Part shown: positions 10,601 through 18,299 of the stretch, in pieces
How the letters are laid out: each line of letters opens with the position of its first letter
Position numbering within the stretch: the first letter of the stretch is position 1
Origin: Roseovarius aestuarii
GTDB lineage: Bacteria; Pseudomonadota; Alphaproteobacteria; Rhodobacterales; Rhodobacteraceae
NCBI GenBank assembly: GCA_027214255.1
Contig: JAPWHL010000001.1
Coordinates: 62,001 to 126,000 of the forward strand
Length of the DNA stretch: 64,000 bases
Direction of reading: 5' to 3'
Notes under the pieces: model-generated
Database searches by the model: none
Told to the model about the DNA's origin: nothing
What the model saw: the letters and a program-made list of their open reading frames with translations, nothing else
Program-made: the position numbers and the translations under genes

Positions 10601-10849
10601 ATGACCCTCAGTTACAAGGCGCGCCGCCGCCTGGCCCTTGTGGTTCTTTTGCTCGGGCTTCCAGGGTATATCGTGGCGGCGGTCACTCTGGCCAACTGGA
10701 TCGACCGCCCGTCAATCTGGGTCGAGCTACTGGTTTACATCGGTCTGGGGGTCATCTGGATCATGCCGCTGAAAAAGGTCTTTCTGGGAATCGGACAGGC
10801 AGACCCGGACGCGCCACCATCGCAGGATGACACGCGGGATAGCCATTAA
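10601..10849 (+). CDS. DUF2842 small membrane protein
   Basis: An 82-residue protein with two membrane helices (about 10-31 and 38-60), a basic N terminus (YKARRRL) and an acidic tail. The pattern matches DUF2842, a conserved alphaproteobacterial family of unknown function. It sits 22 bp after purA and is probably cotranscribed with it. It starts at an ATG after an AGGAG site. Confidence 0.85.
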   Translation: MTLSYKARRRLALVVLLLGLPGYIVAAVTLANWIDRPSIWVELLVYIGLGVIWIMPLKKVFLGIGQADPDAPPSQDDTRDSH

Positions 10850-10977
10850 CCCCGCGTTTGGGTGGCGCGTTCCACCCAAATCCGCCAGATACCATGGCGT
10901 GTCCTGCATTTTTTCTTGGTCTAAATACCCAACTGCATGACGTGGCGGCATGCGTTACCGTGACAGGGGATATGCCC

Positions 10978-11709
10978 TCAAGCCCGCGTTGCGCGGGCTT
11001 GCATCACGTCACGTCCAAGGCCCAATGTGTACTCTTCCAGCTGGGACAGGGCGGTGTCGGCGGCACCCGCGTCGCGCATTTCCAGCGCATCGGCGATGCG
11101 GGTGTGCAACGTGACAATGGCCTCGCGCGAGCGGGCGGTAAAGGTGATCATGTTCATCAGCGGTTGCATGGCTTCGACCGCACCGGCCAGTTGATAACTC
11201 AGCACCGGATTGCCTGCGCCGTCGACCAATGTGCGGTGAAACGTGACGTCCGAGGCGCAAAACGTCTCGTCTGAAAGGCCGGGTTGCGCCTGTCTCTGGA
11301 TTTCGGCGCGTAGCGTCGCCAGTTGTTCACAGGTGCGGCGTTTGGCGGACAGGGGCGCGCAAGCGCGCTCTAATGCATAGCGTGCCTCGCAGGCCACATC
11401 AAAGCTGACGGCGTTCATGCTTAACAACAACGTGGCGGTGGTGATCTGTTGACCATAGGCCTCGCCGTAACTCAGGCGATTGACAAACGCGCCGCCAAAG
11501 GCCCCGCGCTGCGTGCGGATCAGCGATTGCGCAGCCAGCCGTTTCAGGGCTTCGCGCACCGTGGGTCGCGAGACCGCGAATTGTTCGGCCAGTTCGGCCT
11601 CGGACGGCAGGCGTTCATCGACCATCAATTGCCCGGCAATGATCGCGTCGCGGATTGCCTTGGCGATCTGTGCGGACAGGTCGGATTTTTTGTCTGGATC
11701 AATTTTCAT
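10978..11709 (-). CDS. GntR/FadR-type regulator next to the DMSP demethylation genes
   Basis: Predicted repressor of the divergent dmd operon. The N-terminal winged helix (residues 10-75) has the GntR pattern ERLPSEAELAEQFAVSRPTVREALKRL. The C-terminal all-helical part with a late HTRIADALEMRD segment is FadR-type. The start at 11709 (MKIDPDKKSD) fits the family; the frame extends to 11802 but that leader would overlap the divergent gene. Roseobacters, including Ruegeria pomeroyi, carry a GntR gene upstream of dmdA. The effector here is inferred, not shown. Two copies of TGTCTGAC, one inside a perfect palindrome, lie just upstream of its start. Confidence 0.88.
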   Translation of the reverse strand: MKIDPDKKSDLSAQIAKAIRDAIIAGQLMVDERLPSEAELAEQFAVSRPTVREALKRLAAQSLIRTQRGAFGGAFVNRLSYGEAYGQQITTATLLLSMNAVSFDVACEARYALERACAPLSAKRRTCEQLATLRAEIQRQAQPGLSDETFCASDVTFHRTLVDGAGNPVLSYQLAGAVEAMQPLMNMITFTARSREAIVTLHTRIADALEMRDAGAADTALSQLEEYTLGLGRDVMQARATRA

Positions 11710-11710
11710 T

Positions 11711-11735
11711 TGTCTGACGTTTAAATGTCTGACAT
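11711..11735. promoter_or_regulatory. Predicted GntR operator in the divergent regulator/DUF2182 gap
   Basis: TGTCTGAC occurs twice, at 11711 and 11726, exactly 15 bp apart. The second copy lies in the 11-bp palindrome ATGTCTGACAT (11725-11735), which has the GTC-N-GAC shape of FadR-family sites. The site covers the likely promoter of the regulator and of DUF2182-dmdA-acuI, so it fits both autoregulation and control of the operon. Confidence 0.6.
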
Positions 11736-11771
11736 TTTGCGCGCAAGTGTTTTGGTCCTCTGAGTCGGAGA

Positions 11772-12581
11772 ATGTCGCCCGTGCGCACCTTGATTGCCAC
11801 ACCTTTGCGCAGCTTGCTGTGGTTGGGGTTCTTCGCCGCCATTCTGGTGTCGTGGTGGGTCATGTATGTGATGGCGATGGAAATGGATCTGGATCTGCTG
11901 GGGCGTCCGGGCGCGGCAGGGCAGGCGATGGCGGATATGGATCCGCGTATGCCGATGTACATGCCAATGGCCAACTTTGGACCGTTGTTCGTGATGTGGG
12001 CCATTATGATGGCCGCTATGATGCTGCCCACGTTGATCCCGACTTTGCGCAGCTATGAGGATCTGAGGATTAGTGCCGGGGCCACACGTGCGGGATGGCT
12101 GGGCGTTCTGGCGGGGTATCTGGTGGTCTGGATCGGTTTTGCGGCAGTGATCGCCGGTGTGCAGTTGGGCCTGTTGTTTGGAGGGATCGTTGACATGCTG
12201 GGTATCGCGCGATCGCCTTATGTTGCGGGCGGTTTGTTGCTTGTCGTGGGGATATTCCAGTTCACCCGCGTAAAAGAGATGTGCCACGGGGTATGCCATA
12301 GTCCGACAATGTATTTTGTGACGCGCTGGCGGCCGGGCGGCGCGGGCGGTTTTCGCATGGGGGTGGGGCTGGGCGCTTTTTGTGTCGGCTGTTGTTGGGG
12401 GTTCATGGCGCTGGGCTTTGTGGGTGGCGTGATGAATCTGGCGTGGATGGGGCTGGCGACCTTGTTCATGGTAATCGAAAAATTACCCCAGGTCGGCCAT
12501 CTGGTGACGCGGCCGATGGGGGTTTTATTGATACTTGGCGGGCTGGCCGTAATGGCCACGCCCCACATTACGGGAGGATAG
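11772..12581 (+). CDS. DUF2182 integral membrane protein, first gene of the dmd operon
   Basis: A 269-residue membrane protein with about seven predicted helices. It shows the features of DUF2182: Met-rich segments (MDPRMPMYMPMANF, MWAIMMAAMMLPTLIP), a CHGVCHS motif near residue 175 and a CVGCCWG motif near 205. These Cys, His and Met clusters suggest metal binding, but the family has no settled function. A GGAG site sits just before the ATG. It is directly followed by the DUF1326 gene (3 bp gap); DUF2182 and DUF1326 often travel together. It probably shares the operator upstream. Confidence 0.85.
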   Translation: MSPVRTLIATPLRSLLWLGFFAAILVSWWVMYVMAMEMDLDLLGRPGAAGQAMADMDPRMPMYMPMANFGPLFVMWAIMMAAMMLPTLIPTLRSYEDLRISAGATRAGWLGVLAGYLVVWIGFAAVIAGVQLGLLFGGIVDMLGIARSPYVAGGLLLVVGIFQFTRVKEMCHGVCHSPTMYFVTRWRPGGAGGFRMGVGLGAFCVGCCWGFMALGFVGGVMNLAWMGLATLFMVIEKLPQVGHLVTRPMGVLLILGGLAVMATPHITGG

Positions 12582-12584
12582 ACG

Positions 12585-13256
12585 ATGTCAGAGACGATTG
12601 AGGCGGGTGCACCAAAGGCGCAAACGACGTTCAAGACAGGACCGGTTGACTGGTCGATCAAGGGCGAATTGTTCCTGAATTGCTCTTGCACGGTGTTCTG
12701 TCCCTGCGTGGTCAGCCTGGGCGCGCATCCTCCGACCGAGGGCCATTGCCATGCATGGATGGCCATTGCGATTGATGAGGGGCACTGGGATGGCGAAGAC
12801 CTGAGCGGTCTGAACGTGGGTCTACTGGTCGATATTCCGGGTCGCATGGGCGAGGGCAACTGGCGTGTTGCGGCCTACGTCGATGACCGTTCCAGCGAAA
12901 AGGCCTATCACGGGTTGCTTCAGATATTCTCGGGGCAGGCGGGGGGCACGACGGGCCTGTTCACGATGCTGGTCAGCGAGATCATGGGGGCCGAGCGCCA
13001 AAAGGTCGAGATCGTCCGCGACGGCAAAAAACGCAGCATTCAGATCGGGCGTAAGATTCAGGGCGAAATCGAAATGATCGAAGGCGCCAGCCCGGACCAC
13101 CCGGTGATGGTGAGCAATTCTAAATACTGGATGGGCCCTGACATCATTGCCGCAAAGGGGCTGAAAAGCCGCGTCCGTGACTTTGGCCGGGTGTGGGATT
13201 TTGGCGGGAAATCCGCCGAAATTTGCCCGATCGAATGGGGCGGGGCTGTAAAATGA
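12585..13256 (+). CDS. DUF1326 protein
   Basis: A 223-residue soluble protein with the DUF1326 hallmark NCSCTVFCPC near residue 36, followed by HPPTEGHCHAW. The paired Cys residues and the His-rich stretch suggest metal or Fe-S binding, unproven. It starts 3 bp after DUF2182 with a GGGAGG site. The pair probably forms one functional unit in which DUF2182 is the membrane part. No catalytic assignment is justified. Confidence 0.85.
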   Translation: MSETIEAGAPKAQTTFKTGPVDWSIKGELFLNCSCTVFCPCVVSLGAHPPTEGHCHAWMAIAIDEGHWDGEDLSGLNVGLLVDIPGRMGEGNWRVAAYVDDRSSEKAYHGLLQIFSGQAGGTTGLFTMLVSEIMGAERQKVEIVRDGKKRSIQIGRKIQGEIEMIEGASPDHPVMVSNSKYWMGPDIIAAKGLKSRVRDFGRVWDFGGKSAEICPIEWGGAVK

Positions 13257-13269
13257 CCGGGGCGGACCG

Positions 13270-13785
13270 ATGATTGTTTCGCCTTCGGGCTGTGCGTTGA
13301 TGGCGCGCTATAATCTATGGCAAAATGCCAATCTGATTGCCGCTGCCGACACGTTGGATGACGACGCGCGCAGGCTGGATCGGGGGGCGTTTTTCGGCTC
13401 TATCATGGGCACGTTCAACCACCTTCTGTGGGGCGATCTGACATGGATGGCCCGGTTGGACGGCGGTGCGCCGCCGCGCGGCGGTATCGGCGAAAGCCCT
13501 GATTTACTGCCAGATTGGGCCAGCTACAAACACGCGCGCGCGCAAACTGACAAACGCATTCTGGGCTGGGCCGACCGGCTGGAGCCCGAAGCGTTAACCG
13601 GGGATCTGACCTGGCATTCGGGCGCTCTGGGGCGGGATTTGACGCGCCCCTTGGACATGCTTGTGCTGCATGTTTTTAACCACCAAACCCATCACCGGGG
13701 TCAGATACACGCAATGTTAACCAGCGCCGGGGCCCGGCCCGGCGACACCGATCTTCCATTTATGCCAGAGGATATTGGCCTATGA
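13270..13785 (+). CDS. DinB-family putative metal-dependent protein
   Basis: A 171-residue four-helix-bundle protein of the DinB/YfiT type. The metal-binding triad is visible as NHLLWGD near residue 46 and HQTHHRG near residue 137. Many relatives are thiol-dependent S-transferases or of unknown role; DinB here is not DNA polymerase IV. It overlaps dmdA by 4 bp (ATGA), so translation is coupled. That makes a role near DMSP, its sulfur product or a thiol cofactor worth testing. Confidence 0.85.
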   Translation: MIVSPSGCALMARYNLWQNANLIAAADTLDDDARRLDRGAFFGSIMGTFNHLLWGDLTWMARLDGGAPPRGGIGESPDLLPDWASYKHARAQTDKRILGWADRLEPEALTGDLTWHSGALGRDLTRPLDMLVLHVFNHQTHHRGQIHAMLTSAGARPGDTDLPFMPEDIGL

Positions 13786-14888
13786 AAGCAGTCATCTCCC
13801 CCTCGCGCCGGTTGCGTCGAACTCCGTTTTCCGACGGTGTCGAGGCGCAGGGTGTCAGCGGCTATACGGTTTACAACCGGATGCTGCTGCCGACGATTTT
13901 TGAAAGCGTCGAGGCAGATTACCATCACCTGAAAAAACATGTGCAGGTTTGGGATGTGGCCTGTGAAAGACAGGTCGAGCTGCGCGGCCCCGATGCGGCG
14001 CGCCTGATGCAGATGCTGACGCCGCGCGATTTGCGCACAATGACGACGGGGCAATGTTACTATGTGCCGATTGTGGACGAAACAGGTGGCATGCTGAATG
14101 ATCCGGTGGCCGTTAAGCTGGCCGAAGACCGGTGGTGGATTTCAATTGCAGACAGCGACCTGTTGCTGTGGGTCAAGGGGATTGCCAATGGCTATCGTCT
14201 GGACGTTCTGGTGGATGAACCGGATGTATCACCGCTGGCGATTCAGGGCCCGAAGTCGGACGACCTGATGGCGCGCATCTTTGGCGATTTTGTGCGTGAT
14301 ATCCGGTTTTTCCGCTATGAGACGTTTCAATTTCAGGGGCGAGATCTGGTGATTGCGCGCTCGGGTTATTCCAAGCAGGGCGGGTTCGAAATCTATGTTG
14401 AAGGCGCCGATATCGCGATGCCGCTATGGGATGCGTTGTTTGCGGCGGGTGAAGATCTGAATGTGCGGGCGGGATGCCCCAATGCGATCGAGCGGGTGGA
14501 ATCGGGCCTTCTGAGCTATGGCAATGATATGACCGACGACAATACGCCCCATGAATGCGGGTTGGGCCGGTTTTGCAATACGCACAGCGCCATCGGATGT
14601 ATCGGACGGGATGCGTTGTTGCGAGTGGCCAAGGAGGGCCCAGTGCAACAGGTTCGGGCCATTTCGATAGATGGAGATAGCGTGCCCGGATGTGACCGGC
14701 CTTGGCCACTATACGCCGGAGATGTCCGCGTCGGACAGGTGACCTCGGCCGTGTGGTCGCCGGATTTTAACGAAAACGTTGCCATCGGTATGGTGCGTAT
14801 GACGCATTGGGATGCGGGAACGACGTTGCGCGTTGATGTTATGGGCGAGACACGCGTTGCAACAGTGCGGGATGGTTTTTGGGCCTGA
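13782..14888 (+). CDS. dmdA: Dimethylsulfoniopropionate demethylase DmdA
   Basis: Transfers a methyl group from DMSP to tetrahydrofolate, giving methylmercaptopropionate, the entry step of the demethylation pathway. The 368-residue protein has the GcvT fold. The N terminus RRLRRTPFSDGVEAQGVSG followed by YTVYNRMLLPT is typical of true DmdA, not of glycine-cleavage T proteins. Further family features include WDVACERQVELRGPDA and YSKQGGFEIY. It overlaps the DinB gene by 4 bp and is followed by acuI after 111 bp. The dmdA-acuI pairing is established in Ruegeria pomeroyi. Confidence 0.93.
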   Translation: MKAVISPSRRLRRTPFSDGVEAQGVSGYTVYNRMLLPTIFESVEADYHHLKKHVQVWDVACERQVELRGPDAARLMQMLTPRDLRTMTTGQCYYVPIVDETGGMLNDPVAVKLAEDRWWISIADSDLLLWVKGIANGYRLDVLVDEPDVSPLAIQGPKSDDLMARIFGDFVRDIRFFRYETFQFQGRDLVIARSGYSKQGGFEIYVEGADIAMPLWDALFAAGEDLNVRAGCPNAIERVESGLLSYGNDMTDDNTPHECGLGRFCNTHSAIGCIGRDALLRVAKEGPVQQVRAISIDGDSVPGCDRPWPLYAGDVRVGQVTSAVWSPDFNENVAIGMVRMTHWDAGTTLRVDVMGETRVATVRDGFWA

Positions 14889-14965
14889 GCTCTGTTGGGC
14901 TGGCGTGGGCGAGGGGCGCTGCCCCTCGCGTTGAGCCCCCTGCGGGGTGTCAACGCTCACCCCTG

Positions 14966-14986
14966 AGGTATTTTTGGAAAGATGAA
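14966..14986 (+). repeat. Dispersed intergenic repeat ahead of acuI
   Basis: AGGTATTTTTGGAAAGATGA follows a short inverted segment, CCCCTGCGGGG. It resembles the two AGGATATTTT...AGAAGAT copies near 6252-6312. This looks like a dispersed roseobacter intergenic element that separates dmdA from acuI without a T-rich terminator. Confidence 0.45.
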
Positions 14987-14999
14987 AGAGGAGACGGGC

Positions 15000-15983
15000 A
15001 TGTTCAATGCATTGATTGTTGAAAAGAACGACGAGGGGAAAACCAGCGCCTCTGTGCAGCAGATTTCGCAGGACCGTTTGCCGGAAGGCGATGTGACGGT
15101 TGCGGTCGAATACTCCACCGTGAACTACAAGGATGGGCTGTGCATCGGCCCCGGTGGTGGCTTGGTGCGCACCTATCCGCACGTGCCGGGTATTGATTTT
15201 TCCGGAACCGTCGAGGCATCGGATGACGCACGCTATGCGCCGGGCGACAAGGTGGTTTTGACAGGCTGGCGCGTGGGCGAAGCGCATTGGGGTGGCTATG
15301 CGCAAAAGGCACGGGTCAAGGCAGACTGGCTGGTGCCATTGCCCGAGGGGTTGGATACGCGTCAAGCCATGGCCGTGGGTACAGCGGGGTTTACCGCTAT
15401 GTTGGCCGTAATGGCGTTGGAAGATCACGGCATTAAAGACGGGCCGGTTTTGGTGACGGGGGCCGCTGGCGGAGTCGGGTCTGTTGCTACGGCGATTCTT
15501 GCGCAATTGGGGCATCCGGTGGCGGCCGTCACGGGGCGTCCCGAGACCGCGGACTATCTGACATCTTTGGGGGCCTCGCAGATCGTTGCCCGTGAAGAGC
15601 TGAACGAGACTGTGAAGCGCCCGTTGGAAGGGGAAACATGGGGCGGCTGTGTGGATGCCGTGGGCGGAGACATGTTGGCGCGTGTTCTGGGGCAGTTGAA
15701 ATATGGGGCTTCGGTTTCGTCCGTCGGGTTGGCCGGTGGGGCAGCGTTGCCCGCGACGGTCATTCCATTCTTGCTGCGCGGTGTGAACCTGTTGGGGATC
15801 GACAGTGTGATGCAGCCCTACGACAACCGGCTGCGTGCATGGACGCGAATTGCAAAGGATCTGCCGATGGATAAGCTGGAGTCGATGGTGCAGCCCGCCA
15901 GCCTGTCGGACCTTCCGCAACTGGGGCGTGATATCCTGAAGGGCCAGATCAAGGGCCGGGTCGTGGTGGATGTGAACGCCTGA
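15000..15983 (+). CDS. acuI: Acrylyl-CoA reductase AcuI
   Basis: NADPH-dependent medium-chain reductase that converts toxic acryloyl-CoA to propionyl-CoA, protecting the cell during DMSP breakdown. The 327-residue protein has the nucleotide-binding loop TGAAGGVGSVA near residue 154 and the YSTVNYKDGL and HVPGIDFSGTV segments of the YhdH/AcuI branch. The ATG at 15000 has an AGAGGAG site 7 bp upstream and gives the standard MFNALIVE start; an ATG at 14982 would swallow that site. An intrinsic terminator follows. Confidence 0.94.
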   Translation: MFNALIVEKNDEGKTSASVQQISQDRLPEGDVTVAVEYSTVNYKDGLCIGPGGGLVRTYPHVPGIDFSGTVEASDDARYAPGDKVVLTGWRVGEAHWGGYAQKARVKADWLVPLPEGLDTRQAMAVGTAGFTAMLAVMALEDHGIKDGPVLVTGAAGGVGSVATAILAQLGHPVAAVTGRPETADYLTSLGASQIVAREELNETVKRPLEGETWGGCVDAVGGDMLARVLGQLKYGASVSSVGLAGGAALPATVIPFLLRGVNLLGIDSVMQPYDNRLRAWTRIAKDLPMDKLESMVQPASLSDLPQLGRDILKGQIKGRVVVDVNA

Positions 15984-16007
15984 CCCACTGAGTTCAGTTT
16001 GGCAAAC

Positions 16008-16040
16008 GCCTCCGGCCCGAAAGGGTCGGGGGCTTTTTTT
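16008..16040 (+). terminator. Rho-independent terminator after acuI
   Basis: An 11-bp stem (GCCTCCGGCCC with GGGTCGGGGGC, two G-T pairs, GAAA loop) is followed by seven T residues. It lies 24 bp after the acuI stop and ends the dmd operon. Confidence 0.93.
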
Positions 16041-16091
16041 GTGCCGTCGCTCCAAGTTGCAGATCAAGCTAGGCGGTGTCTGAAACGGGAT

Positions 16092-16117
16092 AGGGATGGC
16101 TATGGGAAATCGTGGGA
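16092..16117 (+). promoter_or_regulatory. MraZ-type repeat box, upstream copy
   Basis: Two TGGGA pentamers start at 16103 and 16113, exactly 10 bp apart, with AGGGA at 16092. Repeats of TGGGN with 5-bp spacers are the known MraZ operator in enterobacteria. The stretch GGGAAATCGTGGGACAT is almost repeated at 16314-16330. The distance of about 700 bp to mraZ is large, so the assignment is tentative. Confidence 0.4.
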
Positions 16118-16312
16118 CATGCGTTTGTTCCGTGCCCGGCTCTGCGAATGCATGGATGGTGTTAGTGGTTCCGATAGGGTTGCAGGGGCGAAACCTTGTT
16201 CAGTTGGCGCCCTTTTCGCCCCGAATCTTGACGATTTGATGGGTGCGAACCCGTTGCCTTGTCAATCGGGGCGAGCGGAATTCCACTGTTTAGCTGGGTT
16301 GAGTGAAAAAAA

Positions 16313-16339
16313 CGGGAAATTATGGGATATTTTTTGGGT
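16313..16339 (+). promoter_or_regulatory. MraZ-type repeat box, second copy
   Basis: CGGGA at 16313 and TGGGA at 16323 are 10 bp apart, with TGGGT at 16335. The core GGGAAATTATGGGATAT closely matches the copy near 16104. More TGGGT pentamers occur at 16295, 16361, 16368 and 16393. The density of such pentamers in a non-coding stretch ahead of the dcw cluster supports binding by MraZ, but nothing here proves it. Confidence 0.4.
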
Positions 16340-16421
16340 CAGCGTCTGTGACACAAGATATGGGTGGTGGGTGCTGTTGCGACCCAAGGGAGTGGGTATG
16401 TGGACTCTAAAATGCCCGCGA

Positions 16422-16455
16422 GATGTTGTTTTTAAGGCCTTTCGCAAACAACATC
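16422..16455. repeat. Perfect 10-bp inverted repeat upstream of the dcw leader RNA
   Basis: GATGTTGTTT (16422-16431) and AAACAACATC (16446-16455) are perfect complements with a 14 nt spacer. No T run follows, so it is more likely an operator or structured DNA/RNA element than a terminator. It lies about 100 bp before the predicted start of the leader RNA. Confidence 0.5.
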
Positions 16456-16520
16456 CTGTGTCCCCAAGTGCATTTTATTCTTGCGTACCATGAATTCCCA
16501 TGGCATCCCTATATGCAGAG

Positions 16521-16736
16521 ATGAAGATGGCAACACGACAAGGGGCGACACAAAGACCCCGAACATAAAAATAACCAAAGTCAGGTTTCATACAGGCAGC
16601 CGCCTTCATCCAGAATGAAGAGATCCGGCGCGTGGCGAGCAGACATCCCCCCAGGTGGCGCGCGCAGTCGGACACCCCGCAGCAGCGGGACGAGGGCGGC
16701 GGGTTGATCAGTGGCAGCAGATCAACCCGCCGTTTT
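16521..16736 (+). ncRNA. UpsM-like sRNA in the mraZ leader
   Basis: A non-coding stretch upstream of mraZ ends at a very strong intrinsic terminator, 72 bp before the mraZ start. In Rhodobacter sphaeroides the dcw cluster is preceded by a long leader whose 5' part is released as the sRNA UpsM (about 206 nt) by partial termination. The size and position here match. The 5' end is estimated from a TATAT -10-like element at 16510; no good -35 was found. A small hairpin CCCGC-AGCA-GCGGG lies just before the terminator. It is an inferred homologue by position and architecture; sequence conservation was not checked. Confidence 0.65.
16697..16736 (+). terminator. Strong intrinsic terminator inside the mraZ leader
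   Basis: CGGCGGGTTGATC (16697-16709) and GATCAACCCGCCG (16720-16732) form a perfect 13-bp stem with a 10 nt loop, followed by TTTT. No coding gene ends upstream within 700 bp. It therefore defines the 3' end of a leader RNA and a control point for dcw transcription. Confidence 0.9.
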
Positions 16737-16808
16737 CATGTTTACCGGACCTGATTCGAGCGGTCCACAGGAATTCAATCGGGGGCAAGGGCGAGAGGCC
16801 GCACGCAG

Positions 16809-17312
16809 GTGGCACGCAGGTTCAGAGGTGAGAGCCACAACAAGGTGGACGCGAAGGGCAGGGTGAGTATCCCGGCCCTGTTTCGCCGTGTGCTGGAGGC
16901 ATCTGATCCGAACTGGACCGAAGGGCTGTCCCCCGAGCTGGTCATCGTTTACGGCGACAAGCGCAAGAAATACCTGGAATGCTATACGATGGAGGCGATC
17001 GATGATGTGGATCGCCGGATCGAGGCCTTGCCGCGTGGGTCGGCCAAGCGTCAGATGCTGGAATCCATTTTCCACGGCCACAGCATTTATACCAGCGTAG
17101 ATGAGACCGGTCGGCTGGTATTGCCTGCCAAGCTGCGCGCCCGGATTGGTCTGGAGAACGAGGCCTTCTTTATTGCCGCTGGCGACACATTCCAGATTTG
17201 GAACCCCGAAACATACGAGACCGAACAGGTCGCGCGTATGGATGCGTTGATGGATGAACTGCCCGAAGACTTTGACCCGCTGATGTTCTTGGACGATGCG
17301 AAAGGGGAATAA
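16809..17312 (+). CDS. mraZ: Transcriptional regulator MraZ
   Basis: First gene of the dcw cluster, a DNA-binding protein that regulates its own operon. The 167-residue protein has two AbrB-like MraZ repeats, with the signature pairs DAKGRVSIPALFR (near residue 13) and DETGRLVLPAKLR (near residue 98). The start is GTG (GTG GCA CGC AGG), giving the usual MARRFRG N terminus. rsmH follows after 3 bp. Confidence 0.96.
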   Translation: MARRFRGESHNKVDAKGRVSIPALFRRVLEASDPNWTEGLSPELVIVYGDKRKKYLECYTMEAIDDVDRRIEALPRGSAKRQMLESIFHGHSIYTSVDETGRLVLPAKLRARIGLENEAFFIAAGDTFQIWNPETYETEQVARMDALMDELPEDFDPLMFLDDAKGE

Positions 17313-17315
17313 CGC

Positions 17316-18299
17316 ATGCCATCTGCCCCCGATACTGCACCACATATTCCCGTTCTGATCACGCCCTTGATTGCCGCTGCTGCTCCGGTTGGAGGTGTTT
17401 GGCTGGATGGAACGCTGGGGGCGGGCGGATACACGCGGGCTTTGCTGGAGGCCGGTGCGGACACGGTGATCGGGTTGGATCGCGATCCTGCAGCGCTGGC
17501 GATGGCGGCCGATTGGGCGGCACCATACGGCACGCGCGTGCGGTTGGTGCAGGGTGTTTTTTCTCAGATGGACGCCCATGGCGACAACCTGGACGGGGTT
17601 GTGCTGGATCTGGGGGTCAGCTCAATGCAGCTGGATCAGGCGCAGCGCGGGTTTTCGTTTATGCGTGACGGGCCGTTGGACATGCGGATGAGTCAAGATG
17701 GCCCGACCGCGGCCGATCTGGTGAACACAATGGAAGAGGGCCAGCTGGCCGATATCTTGTATCTCTATGGAGAAGAGCGCGCCAGCCGCCGTATTGCGCG
17801 CGCCATCGTGCGCAAGCGTTCAGAGGTGCCGATTGTCAGTACGCTACAACTGGCCGAGATCGTTGAGGGATGTTTGCCGCGCGCCAAGCCGGGGCAGGCC
17901 CATCCCGCGACCCGCAGCTTTCAGGCAATCCGCATCGCGGTGAACGACGAATACGGTGAATTGATCGGTGGGCTGGAGGCGGCGGAACGTGCGCTGGCTC
18001 CGGGGGGCACTTTGGCTGTTGTGACCTTTCATTCGATCGAAGACCGGATGGTGAAGCGGTTTTTGCAAGCGCGCTGCAGCGATGGGGGCGGTGGCAGTCG
18101 TCACGCGCCCGCCGAAGCCGTGCGCAGCCCGCAGTTCACGCAGGCCATTCGCAAGGCCATTGCCGCAGATGAGGTCGAGCTGGCCGCCAATCCACGGTCG
18201 CGCAGCGCCCGATTGCGCGTGGCCACGCGGACAGATGCCGCGCCCGGTGTGACAGACCGCAAGGCGCTGGGCATGCCATTGTTGTCAGGAGGGAAGTGA
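17316..18299 (+). CDS. rsmH: 16S rRNA (cytosine1402-N4)-methyltransferase RsmH
   Basis: Class I methyltransferase (formerly MraW) that modifies C1402 of 16S rRNA using S-adenosylmethionine. The N terminus [10 protein letters not shown] and the SAM loop [15 protein letters not shown] are canonical. So are the [18 protein letters not shown] block and a C-terminal [15 protein letters not shown] block. It has 327 residues. It sits between mraZ and ftsL and overlaps ftsL by 4 bp. Confidence 0.97.
   Translation: MPSAPDTAPHIPVLITPLIAAAAPVGGVWLDGTLGAGGYTRALLEAGADTVIGLDRDPAALAMAADWAAPYGTRVRLVQGVFSQMDAHGDNLDGVVLDLGVSSMQLDQAQRGFSFMRDGPLDMRMSQDGPTAADLVNTMEEGQLADILYLYGEERASRRIARAIVRKRSEVPIVSTLQLAEIVEGCLPRAKPGQAHPATRSFQAIRIAVNDEYGELIGGLEAAERALAPGGTLAVVTFHSIEDRMVKRFLQARCSDGGGGSRHAPAEAVRSPQFTQAIRKAIAADEVELAANPRSRSARLRVATRTDAAPGVTDRKALGMPLLSGGK

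Noticed and set aside
14709..16067. A 452-codon minus-strand frame over dmdA and acuI
   Set aside because: Antisense to acuI and to the dmdA end; Arg/His/Pro-rich with no motif.
15999..16493. A 164-codon plus-strand frame in the acuI-mraZ gap
   Set aside because: It begins on top of the acuI terminator and has no ribosome-binding site or family likeness. The region is better explained as regulatory DNA.
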